This document shows, one piece after another, positions 28,094-37,575 of a stretch of DNA of 64,000 bases. The notes under the pieces are model-generated. The model saw nothing but the letters and a program-made list of their open reading frames with translations, ran no database searches and was not told the origin of the DNA. Both the position numbers and the translations under genes were made by a program. The DNA comes from Bradyrhizobium sp. ORS 278 (lineage in GTDB: Bacteria; Pseudomonadota; Alphaproteobacteria; Rhizobiales; Xanthobacteraceae): NCBI RefSeq assembly GCF_000026145.1, contig NC_009445.1, positions 186,001-250,000 on the forward strand. Direction: 5' to 3'. The stretch's first letter is position 1. Every line of letters starts with the position of its first letter.

Positions 28094-28933
28094 ATGCCCA
28101 CCACCGGCAATTACTTTCACCTGCATCTGGTTTCCGATTCGACCGGCGAAACCCTGATCACGGTCGCGCGAGCGGTCGCCGCGCAATACGCCAACGTGAC
28201 CCCGGTGGAGCATGTCTACCCGCTGGTGCGCAGCCAGAAGCAGCTCGATCGCGTGCTCGACGAGATCGAGGAAGCGCCGGGGATCGTGCTGTTCACCTTG
28301 CTCGAGAAGGATCTGGTCTCCAGGCTCGAGGCCAAGTGCCAGCAGATCAATATCCCGAGCCTGTCGATCATCGGCCCGGTGATGCAGCTTTTCGAGGCCT
28401 ATCTCGGCGCCTCGACCGCCGGGCGCGTGGGCGCGCAGCACGTGCTCAACGCCGAATATTTCGCGCGCATCGACGCGCTGAACTACACGATGCTCCATGA
28501 CGACGGCCAGATGGTCGACGGGCTGGAGGATGCCGATGTCGTGCTGGTCGGCGTCTCCAGGACGTCGAAGACCCCGACCTCGATCTATCTCGCCAATCGT
28601 GGTGTGCGCACCGCGAACGTGCCGCTGGTCCCGGGCATCCCGATTCCGCACCAGCTCGAGGTCCTGAAGAAGCCGCTGGTGGTCAGCCTGCACGCCACGC
28701 CGGAGCGCCTGATCCAGGTGCGGCAAAATCGTCTGCTCAGCATGGGTGCGGAAAGCGGCAACGAGAACTATGTCGATAAGCAGTCGGTGACCGATGAGGT
28801 CGCCTATGCGCGCAAGCTCAGTGCGAAGTTCAACTGGGTGATGCTCGACGTGACGCGGCGCTCGATCGAAGAGACCGCGGCCGCGATCCTGAAACTCTAT
28901 TCCGACCGGCAGCGGCAGCGTCTGCCGGAATGA
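28094..28933 (+). CDS. Pyruvate, phosphate dikinase / PEP synthase regulatory protein (DUF299)
   Basis: A 279-residue bifunctional Ser/Thr kinase and Pi-dependent pyrophosphorylase family protein that switches PPDK or PEP synthase off and on by reversible phosphorylation. The DUF299 N terminus [14 protein letters not shown] and the unusual P-loop [18 protein letters not shown] (about 150-167) are diagnostic, as is RNRLL-like RQNRLLSMG. The ATG at 28094 with AAGGA upstream is preferred; the open frame upstream to 27893 lies in the proposed origin. The target enzyme gene is not in this window, so PPDK versus PEP synthase specificity is open. Confidence 0.93.
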   Translation: MPTTGNYFHLHLVSDSTGETLITVARAVAAQYANVTPVEHVYPLVRSQKQLDRVLDEIEEAPGIVLFTLLEKDLVSRLEAKCQQINIPSLSIIGPVMQLFEAYLGASTAGRVGAQHVLNAEYFARIDALNYTMLHDDGQMVDGLEDADVVLVGVSRTSKTPTSIYLANRGVRTANVPLVPGIPIPHQLEVLKKPLVVSLHATPERLIQVRQNRLLSMGAESGNENYVDKQSVTDEVAYARKLSAKFNWVMLDVTRRSIEETAAAILKLYSDRQRQRLPE

Positions 28934-28943
28934 GTGGACTGCG

Positions 28944-29552
28944 ATGACCCTATGGTGTGGTGACGCGCCGCTGGTGCTGGCTTCGCAGAGCCGGGCCCGG
29001 CGCATGTTGCTCGAGAATGCCGGCCTCGCCTGCGAGGCGGTGCCGGCGGATATCGACGAGCGCGCAATTCAGGCCGAGGCCGGATTGGTTGCGCCGTATG
29101 AAATTGCGCTGCATTTGGCGACCGCCAAGGCGAAGGCCGTCTCGGCGCTTAACCCTGGCTGCTATGTCGTCGGTGCGGACCAGACGCTCGCGCTCGGCGA
29201 GCGCATGTTCAACAAGCCGGCCGGACGGCAGCAGGCGATGCATCAGCTGCTGGCTCTGGCCGGGCGGACGCATGCGCTGCATTCGGCCATATCGGTCGTC
29301 CGAAACGGCGAGGTGCTGTTCTCCCACGTCGCCGTTGCCTGGATGACGATGCGGACGCTGACCGAGAGTGACGTCGCCTGCTATCTCGACACCGCCGGCC
29401 ACGCCGTGCTGTCGAGCGTCGGGGCCTATCAGCTCGAAGGCCTTGGCGTGCATCTGTTCGATCGCATCGACGGCGATCACTTCACCATTCTCGGCCTGCC
29501 CCTGCTGCCGCTGCTGGCTTTCCTCCGTGAAGCGAAGCTGCTCAAATTCTGA
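28944..29552 (+). CDS. maf: Maf-family nucleoside triphosphate pyrophosphatase
   Basis: A 202-residue Maf/HAM1-fold enzyme that hydrolyses nucleotide triphosphates such as dTTP, UTP or modified pyrimidines. The N-terminal LASQSRARRMLLENAGL matches the family loop LASxSPRR although Pro is replaced by Ala, and the catalytic region is VVGADQTLAL; SSVGAYQLEGLGVHLFDRIDGDHFTILGLPL closes the fold. In other rhizobia maf is followed by aroE; here it is followed directly by coaE. Confidence 0.93.
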   Translation: MTLWCGDAPLVLASQSRARRMLLENAGLACEAVPADIDERAIQAEAGLVAPYEIALHLATAKAKAVSALNPGCYVVGADQTLALGERMFNKPAGRQQAMHQLLALAGRTHALHSAISVVRNGEVLFSHVAVAWMTMRTLTESDVACYLDTAGHAVLSSVGAYQLEGLGVHLFDRIDGDHFTILGLPLLPLLAFLREAKLLKF

Positions 29553-29586
29553 CAGCAGCCGAGGCTGATCACTGGAGCGAATGCGG

Positions 29587-30186
29587 ATGAGAGTGCTGGG
29601 GCTGACCGGCTCGATGGGCATGGGCAAGTCGACGACGGCGAAGCTGTTCGCCGAAGCCGGCGTTCCCGTCTATGACGCCGACGCGACGGTTCATAAAGTC
29701 TACGAGGGCGAGGCCGCGCCTGCGGTCGAGGCGGCGTTTCCCGGCACGACTGTCGACGGCAAGGTCGATCGATCGAAGCTGTCGGCCAAGGTGGTCGGCA
29801 ATCCCGAGGCCATTCGCCGCCTCGAAGCCATCGTGCACCCGATGCTGCGCTCCTATCACCAGGCGTTCCTCGATCAGGCGGAGCAGTCCGGCGTCCCCGT
29901 TGCCGTTGTCGACGTGCCGCTGCTGTTCGAGACCGGCGGCGACAAGCGGGTGGACGCCGTCGTCGTGGTGTCGACGTCGCCGGAGATCCAGCGTCAGCGT
30001 ATCCTCGCGCGTGGCACGATGACCGAGGCGGCGCTCGATGCGCTCCTGGCGCGGCAGATGCCCGATGCCGAGAAGCGCCAGCGGGCCGATTTCGTGGTGG
30101 ATACGTCGCATGGCCTCGACCCGGTGCGCGCGCGCATCCGCGACATCCTGGCCGAGGTCGTTAAGATGCCGCGGCGGCGCGGCTGA
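29587..30186 (+). CDS. coaE: Dephospho-CoA kinase
   Basis: A 199-residue P-loop kinase that phosphorylates dephospho-CoA in the last step of CoA synthesis. The P-loop [13 protein letters not shown] is at about 5-17, [12 protein letters not shown] is the substrate region, HPMLR and [11 protein letters not shown] are conserved, and [24 protein letters not shown] is the lid. The ATG at 29587 gives the family N terminus MRVLGLTGS with GGAG nine bases upstream; another ATG six bases earlier is possible. CoA synthesis is also served by coaA in this window, though far away. Confidence 0.95.
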   Translation: MRVLGLTGSMGMGKSTTAKLFAEAGVPVYDADATVHKVYEGEAAPAVEAAFPGTTVDGKVDRSKLSAKVVGNPEAIRRLEAIVHPMLRSYHQAFLDQAEQSGVPVAVVDVPLLFETGGDKRVDAVVVVSTSPEIQRQRILARGTMTEAALDALLARQMPDAEKRQRADFVVDTSHGLDPVRARIRDILAEVVKMPRRRG

Positions 30187-30219
30187 TTCGAAGGCGCCGT
30201 TGCAGCTGCGGACCGGACC

Positions 30220-30918
30220 ATGCGTGAGATCGTTCTCGATACCGAAACCACCGGCCTTGACGCCTTGCGCGGTGATCGCCTGGTGGAGATCGGCTGTGTC
30301 GAGATCATCAACCGCATGCCGACAGGACAGGTGTTCCACCGCTATATCAATCCGCAACGTGACATGCCGGCGGAGGCATTCGCCGTCCACGGGCTGTCGA
30401 CCGAGTTCCTGTCCGACAAGCCGTTGTTCCACGAGGTGGTCGAGGACTTCCTGGCGTTCATCGGCGATGCGCCGCTGGTGATCCACAACGCTTCGTTCGA
30501 CATCGGCTTCATCAACGCCGAGCTCGACCGTGTGAAGCGCGCGGCGATTCCCCGGGAGCGCCTGGTCGACACGTTGCTGCTGGCGCGGCGCAAGCATCCG
30601 GGCGTGTCGAACCGGCTCGACGATCTGTGCTCGCGCTATGCGATCGACAATTCCCGCCGCACCAAGCACGGCGCCCTGCTCGACGCGGAGCTGTTGGCCG
30701 AAGTCTATGTCGACCTGGTCGGAGCGCGTCAGTCGCAGCTGATCCTGACGCAGGATGCGCAGGAAATCCGCATCGGCAATGCCGGCGATACGCCGCGCCG
30801 TCAGCGCGATGTTCCCCTGGCGCCCCGGGTGACCGAGGCCGAGCGGGAGGCGCATCGCGCCTTCGTCGCCACCCTGGGCGACAAGCCCATCTGGATGGAC
30901 TTCCTCACCGGAGCGTGA
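30220..30918 (+). CDS. dnaQ: DNA polymerase III epsilon subunit (proofreading exonuclease)
   Basis: A 232-residue DEDDh exonuclease that proofreads for DNA polymerase III. The catalytic set is visible as D7 and E9 in LDTETTGLD, D94 in HNASFDIGF, and H150 and D155 in KHGALLDAELL. The C-terminal tail (about 175-232) contains the region that binds the polymerase alpha subunit. It is the last gene of the maf-coaE-dnaQ group and is convergent with secB. Confidence 0.96.
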   Translation: MREIVLDTETTGLDALRGDRLVEIGCVEIINRMPTGQVFHRYINPQRDMPAEAFAVHGLSTEFLSDKPLFHEVVEDFLAFIGDAPLVIHNASFDIGFINAELDRVKRAAIPRERLVDTLLLARRKHPGVSNRLDDLCSRYAIDNSRRTKHGALLDAELLAEVYVDLVGARQSQLILTQDAQEIRIGNAGDTPRRQRDVPLAPRVTEAEREAHRAFVATLGDKPIWMDFLTGA

Positions 30919-30940
30919 CCCGAACCGGGGCTCGGGTCAC
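30915..30940. terminator. Hairpin between convergent dnaQ and secB
   Basis: A 9-bp perfect stem, GTGACCCGA at 30915-30923 with TCGGGTCAC at 30932-30940, begins in the last codons of dnaQ. It lacks a T tract on either side, so it may be a weak or Rho-assisted terminator shared by the convergent genes. Confidence 0.45.
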
Positions 30941-30974
30941 GTCCGTCAATCACGTCCAATAATGTCTTAACGGA

Positions 30975-31463
30975 TCAGCTCGGGCGGCCCTGCACGCCCT
31001 GAGCGGCGGCCTGACGTTCCATGTTCTGGCGGTAAAGGCTGACGAAGTCGACCGGGTCGAGCATCAAGGGCGGGAAGCCGCCGTCGCGGACAGAGTTGGC
31101 AACGATCTCGCGCGCGAACGGGAACAGCAGCCGCGGACACTCGATCAGCAGCATCGGCGACAGATGCTCCTGGGGGACATTGACCAGCCGGAACACGCCG
31201 CCATAGACCAACTCGAAGCTGAACATGACTTGGCTGCCGCTCTCGGCCTTGCCCTCGATCGTGAGGGTCACTTCGTACTCGGTCTCGGCCAGGGCGTTGG
31301 CGCCGACATTGATCTGGATGTTGATCTGCGGCGGCTGACCTTGCGGCGCCAGCGACTGAGGCGCGTTCGGGTTCTCGAAGGAGAGATCCTTGATGTATTG
31401 CGCCAGCACGTTCAGTTGAGGAGGAGGGGCCGCCTCGGGAGTGGCGCCGTTACCGTTGGTCAT
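30975..31463 (-). CDS. secB: Protein-export chaperone SecB
   Basis: A 162-residue homotetrameric chaperone that keeps preproteins unfolded for SecA. Family segments are [49 protein letters not shown] and [33 protein letters not shown] (the conserved C-terminal helix region). The ATG at 31463 has AGGAG nine bases upstream; a longer frame from 31484 is less likely. Being next to dnaQ is standard in alphaproteobacteria. Confidence 0.96.
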
Positions 31464-31865
31464 CGAAGTGTTCTCCTGGCACAAAGGGCGGTTCGTTGCG
31501 GCGCGTGGCTACCATACGGCCGGCTTGTTCCACAAGGACGAGCGGTCGGAAGCTCGGGTCGTGCCCAAATATGGTTGTTCGAACGCGGTCTGACGCCATT
31601 TGTCGCACGTTACCGTTCTACGACCGTCCTTAAGCCCCCGGCAAGTTGAGCCGGTCCCGGATCTCCGTCATCGGATTTCCCCCAGGCGCTGAAACGGGTT
31701 AGGATGGGCGTGCCATCTTGTGCCATTGGCCCGGCCCAATTCGATGACTACATCTGCCGGAGATGGGACCGATTCATGGGTCTTTACCCGGTTCTTGTTA
31801 AACGGGGCAGCCGATGGCCAGACCACGCGTCCGGCCAGACGAGTCAGTCAGAAAGCGAACACGAC
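31464..31865. other. Gene-free divergent spacer between secB and the Tim44-domain gene
   Basis: About 400 bp with no recognisable gene, repeat or RNA. The frame of the downstream gene stays open back to 31704 but without homology. Promoters for both divergent genes must lie here. A sequence resembling the small fxsA gene, which I had considered for this place, is absent. Confidence 0.5.
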
Positions 31866-32567
31866 GTGGATATTTACACCATCATCTTCCTGGGACTGGC
31901 GGTCTTCATCTTCCTGCGCTTGCGGTCGGTGCTGGGCCAGCGCACGGGAAGCGAGCGAACCCCGTTCGATCGGACGGCTCGGAACGCCGTGGGTGCGCCC
32001 GACAACCATGTCATGCCGGTTCCCGGCGCCCCGCTCGATCCGGCGGGACCGAGCACGGGCGCCGCTGACTTCGGCGCGCCGAGCGATCGCTGGCGCGGCA
32101 TTGCCGAGCCGGGCACACCGCTCGCCCGCGGCCTCGATGCCATCGCCGCCAATGACGCCTCGTTCGATCCGCGCCATTTCCTCACCGGCGCGCGCAGCGC
32201 CTATGAGATGATCGTGCTGGCCTTTGCCAATGGCGACCGCCGCGCATTGCGCGACCTGCTGTCCTCCGAGGTCTATGACAGCTTCGACGCCGTCATCAAG
32301 GATCGCGAGAAGAACGAACAGAAGACCGAGACGCGCTTCGTCTCCATCGACACCGCCGAATTGGTCAATGCGGAGGCGCGCGACCGCACGGCGCAGCTGA
32401 CCGTGCGGTTCGTCTCGCAGATGATTTCGGTGACGCGCGACAAGACCGGCAATATCGTCGATGGCAACCCGGACAAGGTCGCCGACATCACCGACATCTG
32501 GACCTTCGCCCGCGACACCGGCTCGCGCGATCCGAACTGGAAGCTGGTCGGCACCGGCAGCCATTGA
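31866..32567 (+). CDS. Tim44-domain membrane-anchored protein
   Basis: A 233-residue protein with one N-terminal membrane helix (DIYTIIFLGLAVFIFLRLRSVLGQRTG) followed by a proline-rich linker and a Tim44-like lipocalin/NTF2-type domain (ARSAYEMIVLAFANGDRRALRDLLSSEVYDSF, RFVSIDTAELVNAE, DIWTFARDTGSRDPNWKLVGTG). Tim44 in mitochondria tethers the import motor; the bacterial homologue (TimA in Caulobacter) has been studied as an ancestral import-related protein, but a client is not known. The GTG at 31866 gives the usual N terminus of alphaproteobacterial homologues. It is followed by mltA. Confidence 0.9.
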   Translation: MDIYTIIFLGLAVFIFLRLRSVLGQRTGSERTPFDRTARNAVGAPDNHVMPVPGAPLDPAGPSTGAADFGAPSDRWRGIAEPGTPLARGLDAIAANDASFDPRHFLTGARSAYEMIVLAFANGDRRALRDLLSSEVYDSFDAVIKDREKNEQKTETRFVSIDTAELVNAEARDRTAQLTVRFVSQMISVTRDKTGNIVDGNPDKVADITDIWTFARDTGSRDPNWKLVGTGSH

Positions 32568-32706
32568 CACCGGCGCGGAGGGTCGGGGTGTCGCGTTCGC
32601 GGCCGGCGAACCCCCCACGCGAAAGAAAGACATTCGAACGGCAGCCAGATTTTCTTAACTCTGTTTTTCCGAATTTCGCGTTGAGTGATCCTTTGATGGT
32701 GCTGGC

Positions 32707-34335
32707 ATGGTTCGCGAAATTTGGAAGCGGGTTTTTACCGCCCGCAGCCTCAGATATTGGACTCCCGCGCTCGCTCTGAGCGTCGCGGCCGTTGCGCTCG
32801 CACCCTATGCCGCGGAGGCGGTTCGCGCGCGGCACCGCGCGGCCTCCCCGCCGATGCGCCACCTGCCCTACCCGCAGCTCGACTGGCCCATGGAGATCAC
32901 CAACAGCCAGTATCAACCGCTGTCCTGGAGCGACGTGCCCGGCTGGAACGATGATGATCAGCTCGCGGCCTATCGGACGTTCCGCGCCAGCTGCAAGCCG
33001 ATTGCCGCGAAGACAGACGCTACGCCCGAGGACAAGGCCCTCGGCGATTCCTTGCGCGATCCCTGCCGTGAGGCACGAACCGCCGAGCTCGCCGACAGCG
33101 CCGCGGCGCGCGCGTTCTTCGAACGCCATTTCGAGCCGCTGAAGATCTCCAAGCTCGGCGACGCCGACGGCTTCGTCACCGGCTACTACGAGCCTGTGAT
33201 CGAGGGCTCGCGGACGCAGAACGAGGTCTACAACGTTCCGGTCTATCGCCGCCCCTCGAACCTCTTCGTCCGCGGCTTCAAGCAGGACTCCGCGAGCCTG
33301 CCCAACAAGGGCCCGGTGTATCGCAAGATCGGACGGCGCAAGCTCGTGCCCTATTACGATCGCGCCGAGATCGAGGATGGTGCCATCGAGGGGCGTGGCC
33401 TGGAGATCGCTTGGCTGAGAAATCAGACGGACCTGTTGTTCGCGCAGATCCAGGGCTCCGCCCGTATCAGCCTCGATGACGGCTCCACCGTACGCATCAA
33501 CTACGACGCCTATAACGGCCATCCCTACACGCCGGTTGGCCGCATCCTGATCGAGCGCGGCATCATTCCGCGCGAGCAGATGTCGATGCAGCGGATCCGC
33601 GAATGGATGGAGCAGAATCCGCAAGGCGCCGACGAGCTGCGCCGGATGAACCGCTCCTACATCTTCTTCCGCGAGGTGCAGCTGTCGGAGAAGGACGAGG
33701 CCGTCGGCGCGCAGGGCATTCCGCTGACGCCGGGCCGCTCGATCGCCGTCGACAAGTCGCTGCACGTCTACGGCACGCCCTTCTTCATCACCGGCGAGCT
33801 GCCGATCGACTCCGAGAAGCAGAAGAATCCGTTCCACCGGCTGATGATCGCGCAGGATACGGGATCGGCGATCGTGGGCCCTGCCCGTGCCGATCTGTAT
33901 TTCGGCGCGGGACAGGAGGCCGGCAAGGTCTCAGGCCGGCTCAAGCACAGCATCCAGTTCGTGATGCTGGTGCCGAAGAGCCTCGATCCGGTCGCGCGCG
34001 GCCGCAAGATGCCGCTGCCGGATGCGCGGCCTTCGGAGAGGATCGCGAAACTTTTCCCGCAGGTTCTGCCGAAGGAGCCGGTCAAGGACGCGCAGACGGA
34101 GCCGGCGAAGGATCAGTCAAAGGATCCGGCCAAGAGCCAGGACCAGCCCAGCACCGCCGCCTCCTCTGTCAAGGATGCGAAGGCCCCTGCCCCGGCGGCC
34201 GGCGCGAGCGCGACGACCACGGTGGCGCAGAACATCATCGCACCCGTGCCGCTGCCGGAGGCGCGGCCACGGCTTGAAAGTGATCGCAATTCCCGCCGAT
34301 TGCGTTATGGCAGGCGTCACCGCAATCATCCATGA
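32707..34335 (+). CDS. mltA: Membrane-bound lytic murein transglycosylase A
   Basis: A 542-residue peptidoglycan-cleaving enzyme that releases 1,6-anhydromuropeptides. An N-terminal hydrophobic stretch at about 18-36 acts as signal or anchor; no lipobox is seen, unlike E. coli MltA. The MltA domain is recognised from GFVTGYYEPVIEGSRTQN, FAQIQGSARISLDDGS and NRSYIFFREV; the following 3D domain has the catalytic aspartates in AQDTGSAIVGPARADLYFGAG. After about residue 435 comes a low-complexity tail rich in Pro, Ala, Lys and Asp, ending in a very basic stretch (RRLRYGRRHR). The neighbours are a Tim44-domain gene and an Smr gene 12 bp downstream. Confidence 0.93.
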   Translation: MVREIWKRVFTARSLRYWTPALALSVAAVALAPYAAEAVRARHRAASPPMRHLPYPQLDWPMEITNSQYQPLSWSDVPGWNDDDQLAAYRTFRASCKPIAAKTDATPEDKALGDSLRDPCREARTAELADSAAARAFFERHFEPLKISKLGDADGFVTGYYEPVIEGSRTQNEVYNVPVYRRPSNLFVRGFKQDSASLPNKGPVYRKIGRRKLVPYYDRAEIEDGAIEGRGLEIAWLRNQTDLLFAQIQGSARISLDDGSTVRINYDAYNGHPYTPVGRILIERGIIPREQMSMQRIREWMEQNPQGADELRRMNRSYIFFREVQLSEKDEAVGAQGIPLTPGRSIAVDKSLHVYGTPFFITGELPIDSEKQKNPFHRLMIAQDTGSAIVGPARADLYFGAGQEAGKVSGRLKHSIQFVMLVPKSLDPVARGRKMPLPDARPSERIAKLFPQVLPKEPVKDAQTEPAKDQSKDPAKSQDQPSTAASSVKDAKAPAPAAGASATTTVAQNIIAPVPLPEARPRLESDRNSRRLRYGRRHRNHP

Positions 34336-34347
34336 ACCGCCGCCTCC

Positions 34348-34923
34348 ATGTCGCATGACCCCGATCCTCCGCGTGGCCGCCGCAAGCGCGGCCTCTCCGA
34401 GGACGAGCGCGCGCTGTGGGAGACGGTGGCGCGACAGGTGAAGCCGCTACGCAAGGCGCAACGTCCGGCACGCCCGCATCCGCCCATGGCGACGGCCGAA
34501 CCGCAAGCCGACAAGCCGTTGACGACGCCACGCCCGGTCGCTTCCGTCGTCATTCCCAAGCCGATCCGGCCAGCCATCCCGCCGCTGGTCTCGCTCGGCC
34601 GCAAGGAGCGCTCGAAGCTGTCGCGGGGCCGCAGCGAGATCGATGCCCGGCTCGACCTGCACGGCATGACCCAGAGCCGTGCGCACCAGGCGCTGCATCA
34701 CTTTCTCCACCGCGCCCAGCATGACGGCCTCACCTTCGTCCTCATCATCACCGGCAAGGGCACGATCGGCGCCGATCCGGAGCGCGGCGTGCTCCGCCGC
34801 CAAGTGCCGCATTGGCTGAGCCTGCCGGAATTCAGATCTCTCATTGTCGGTTTCGAGGAAGCCCATGTCGGACATGGTGGCGCCGGTGCGCTGTATGTCC
34901 GCATCCGTCGCCCACGCGGCTGA
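34348..34923 (+). CDS. Smr domain protein
   Basis: A 191-residue protein with a C-terminal Smr (MutS2 C-terminal-related) domain. Signature motifs are ARLDLHGMTQSRAHQAL and VLIITGKGTIGADPERGVLRRQVPHWL, with LPEFRSLIVGFEEAHVGHGGAGALYVRIR completing the fold. Stand-alone Smr proteins can nick DNA or cleave RNA; its substrate here is unknown. The first about 85 residues are basic and disordered-looking. It is likely co-transcribed with mltA and is convergent with the membrane gene that ends 4 bp beyond. Confidence 0.9.
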   Translation: MSHDPDPPRGRRKRGLSEDERALWETVARQVKPLRKAQRPARPHPPMATAEPQADKPLTTPRPVASVVIPKPIRPAIPPLVSLGRKERSKLSRGRSEIDARLDLHGMTQSRAHQALHHFLHRAQHDGLTFVLIITGKGTIGADPERGVLRRQVPHWLSLPEFRSLIVGFEEAHVGHGGAGALYVRIRRPRG

Positions 34924-34926
34924 TCG

Positions 34927-36048
34927 TCAGAACGGCCGGATGATGCCGACGCGCGGGATGACCGTCACGATCCAGCCGAGGATCGTCGCCTTGCGATCGT
35001 CGCCATCGATCAGCGCCACCGGCTTGGTGGCCGGAAGCGTCTTCACCGCGTGCAGCATCAGCACCATGCAGACCACCCAGCTCGAGATCCAGCGCGAATA
35101 GTCGAACACCATCGCGAACATCACGAAATAGGCGGAACTGATCACGACCAGCGCGGCGATGACGATTTGGCGATGACGCCGCGTGCTCAACGCGTCGATC
35201 TGCTGCTTGAAGACGCGCAACAGCGGCAAATGAAGCCAGAGCAGCAGCGCATAGACAGGCAGGCCGAGCAGGTTCGACGGCAATCGTGCCCAGGTGTCCT
35301 GCACTTCCTTCGCCAGCGGTTGGTACCAGACATAGGCGAACTGCAATAGCTCGGTGCGCGACGGATCGATCATACGCGTTTTCAGGTAGGCCACGAAATC
35401 GGCCTCGGCCAACGGCATCGTGCCGAGGAATTGCGCCGCGAGGAACAGCGCGCCGAGACCGATAAGTGCAACCGCGCCGACGACGATGTCCGGACCCGTG
35501 ATCGGGCGTGTCAGGTAGTAGCGCAGCACGACGATGGCGGTGATGGTCGGTACGTACATCAGCAGATGGATGTGGTGGATCAGCACGAGTACGGCCGAGA
35601 TCAACGCCGCGAGCAGCACATAAGCCAGCGAGCTTGCCGGAACAAGCAGCAGCACAATCGCACCTAAGCAGCCATAGATGTCGAAATGCCCGAGCGTGAA
35701 CAGGAAGTTCTTGAACACGAACGGCGAGCCGGCGGTGAAGATGAACAGCGGAAGCTGGTTGCGATCGAGCCCGAACGTGCGTCGGAACAGCAGGACGAAC
35801 AAGGTGAAGGTGATCAGCCAGACGCCGCCGGCCAGCGCGAACACCAGCCACACCGGGACCTTCGTGGTGAACAGGCCCACGACGGCGCCGATCAGCGCGC
35901 GCTTGATGAAGCCGTGATGATAGTCGACCAGCAGGTGGATGTAGGGGATGTAAGGCGGCAGCGTCAGCTTGTGGACGAACACGCCGAGCATCACCGCGGC
36001 GTTGACCGCGAGCATCGCGCGCCAGTGTCTCGCATAGGCGCCGGTCAT
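34927..36048 (-). CDS. Polytopic membrane protein of unknown function
   Basis: A 373-residue protein with around nine to ten hydrophobic helices (for example LAVNAAVMLGVFVHKL, VWLVFALAGGVWLITFTLFV, LAYVLLAALISAVLVLIHHI, IVVGAVALIGLGALFLAAQ). Charged and aromatic loops include DYHHGFIKRALIGA and DPSRTELLQFAYVWYQ, and an RISS/DYSRWISSW segment lies near the C terminus. The arrangement resembles glycosyltransferase-type or transporter-type integral proteins, and a loop-rich topology with conserved D/H/R near membrane faces would fit such an enzyme, but I recognise no family motif. It is convergent with the Smr gene. I do not assign a function. Confidence 0.7.
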   Translation of the reverse strand: MTGAYARHWRAMLAVNAAVMLGVFVHKLTLPPYIPYIHLLVDYHHGFIKRALIGAVVGLFTTKVPVWLVFALAGGVWLITFTLFVLLFRRTFGLDRNQLPLFIFTAGSPFVFKNFLFTLGHFDIYGCLGAIVLLLVPASSLAYVLLAALISAVLVLIHHIHLLMYVPTITAIVVLRYYLTRPITGPDIVVGAVALIGLGALFLAAQFLGTMPLAEADFVAYLKTRMIDPSRTELLQFAYVWYQPLAKEVQDTWARLPSNLLGLPVYALLLWLHLPLLRVFKQQIDALSTRRHRQIVIAALVVISSAYFVMFAMVFDYSRWISSWVVCMVLMLHAVKTLPATKPVALIDGDDRKATILGWIVTVIPRVGIIRPF

Positions 36049-36200
36049 GCGGCGTCGAGCCGAACGTCGAAGCCGAGAAGGTCGCCGCCACGCCCACCAT
36101 CGTCGTCCCGGCCTCTAGCAGGGACCCATAGCCACCGCTGGTCGTGGTGAGGCAAGGCTGGAGCCGCCATCGTGCGTAACAATCAGCTGCGGTGGTTATA

Positions 36201-36224
36201 GATCCCGGCGTTCGCCGGGACGAC
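36201..36224. repeat. Short palindromic repeat (family D half-size)
   Basis: GATCCCGGCGTTCGCCGGGACGAC forms an 8-bp stem-loop downstream of hslU. It resembles one arm of the larger family D element at 58819-58935. Confidence 0.55.
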
Positions 36225-36265
36225 GGCGGAATGCGTGGCGAAGCCTCGGCTCATCTGAGCAGCGG

Positions 36266-37570
36266 CTACAAAATGAACCGGCTCAGATCTGCATTCTTCG
36301 CGAGATCGCCGATGTGCTGCTGCACATAGGCGGCGTCGACGCGCATGGTCTCGCCGGTGCGATCGGAGGCCGTGAACGAGATGTCGTCGAGCACGCGCTC
36401 CATCACCGTCTGCAGCCGGCGAGCGCCGATGTTCTCGACCGTGGAGTTCACGGCCACCGCGACGTCGGCGAGCGCATCGATCGCGTCATCGGTGATGTCG
36501 AGCGTCACGCCCTCGGTCTTCATCAGCGCCACATATTGCTTGATCAGCGACGCCTCCGGCTCGGTCAGGATGCGGCGCATGTCGTCGCGGGTCAGGGCCT
36601 GCAGCTCGACGCGGATCGGCAGGCGGCCCTGCAACTCGGGCAGCAGGTCCGAGGGCTTCGCGATATGAAACGCGCCGGACGCGATGAACAGGATGTGGTC
36701 GGTCTTCACCGCGCCATGCTTGGTCGAGACCGTCGTGCCCTCGATCAGCGGCAGCAGATCGCGCTGCACGCCCTCGCGCGACACGTCGCCGCCATGGCGG
36801 TTCTCGCGCACGCAGATCTTGTCGATCTCGTCGAGGAACACGATGCCGTTGTTCTCGACCACGTTGATCGCCTCCTGCACCAGCTGGTCGCTGTCGAGCA
36901 GCTTGTCGGATTCCTCGGCGATCAGGATGTCATGCGAGGCTTCGACCGTGACGCGCCGCGTCTTGGTGCGGCCGCCGAGCTTGCCGAAGATGTCGCCGAT
37001 CGAGATCGCGCCCATCTGCGCGCCCGGCATGCCCGGAATCTCGAACATCGGCATGCCGCCGCCGGAGGACTGTGTCTCGATCTCGATTTCCTTGTCGTTG
37101 AGCTCGCCGGCGCGAAGCTTGCGGCGGAACGAGTCGCGGGTCGCAGCACTCGAATTGGCGCCGACGAGCGCATCGAGCACCCGCTCCTCGGCGGCGAGCT
37201 GGGCGCGGGCGGCGACGTCCTTGCGCTTGCGCTCGCGCACCTGATGGATCGCGACCTCGACGAGGTCGCGGATGATCTGCTCGACGTCGCGGCCGACATA
37301 GCCGACCTCGGTGAATTTGGTCGCCTCGACTTTCAGGAACGGCGCGCCCGCGAGCTTGGCCAGCCGCCGCGCGATCTCGGTCTTGCCGACGCCGGTCGGC
37401 CCGATCATCAGGATGTTCTTCGGCAGCACCTCCTCGCGCAGGCCCGTATCGAGCTGCAGCCGCCGCCAGCGGTTGCGGAGCGCAATGGAGACCGCGCGCT
37501 TGGCGTCGGCCTGGCCGACGATGAAGCGGTCGAGTTCGGAGACGATTTCGCGAGGAGAAAAGTCGGTCAT
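36266..37570 (-). CDS. hslU: ATP-dependent protease ATPase subunit HslU
   Basis: The 434-residue AAA+ unfoldase pairs with HslV to form the ClpYQ protease. The start [20 protein letters not shown] is canonical; Walker A is GPTGVGKT at 57-64, the pore loop [13 protein letters not shown] is present, the I domain covers about 110-240, Walker B is IVFLDEID, and the C terminus ends in the HslV-activating tail NADLSRFIL. hslV lies upstream on the same strand but separated by an acetyltransferase gene and a small membrane-protein gene. Confidence 0.97.
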   Translation of the reverse strand: MTDFSPREIVSELDRFIVGQADAKRAVSIALRNRWRRLQLDTGLREEVLPKNILMIGPTGVGKTEIARRLAKLAGAPFLKVEATKFTEVGYVGRDVEQIIRDLVEVAIHQVRERKRKDVAARAQLAAEERVLDALVGANSSAATRDSFRRKLRAGELNDKEIEIETQSSGGGMPMFEIPGMPGAQMGAISIGDIFGKLGGRTKTRRVTVEASHDILIAEESDKLLDSDQLVQEAINVVENNGIVFLDEIDKICVRENRHGGDVSREGVQRDLLPLIEGTTVSTKHGAVKTDHILFIASGAFHIAKPSDLLPELQGRLPIRVELQALTRDDMRRILTEPEASLIKQYVALMKTEGVTLDITDDAIDALADVAVAVNSTVENIGARRLQTVMERVLDDISFTASDRTGETMRVDAAYVQQHIGDLAKNADLSRFIL

Positions 37571-37575
37571 GGGCT

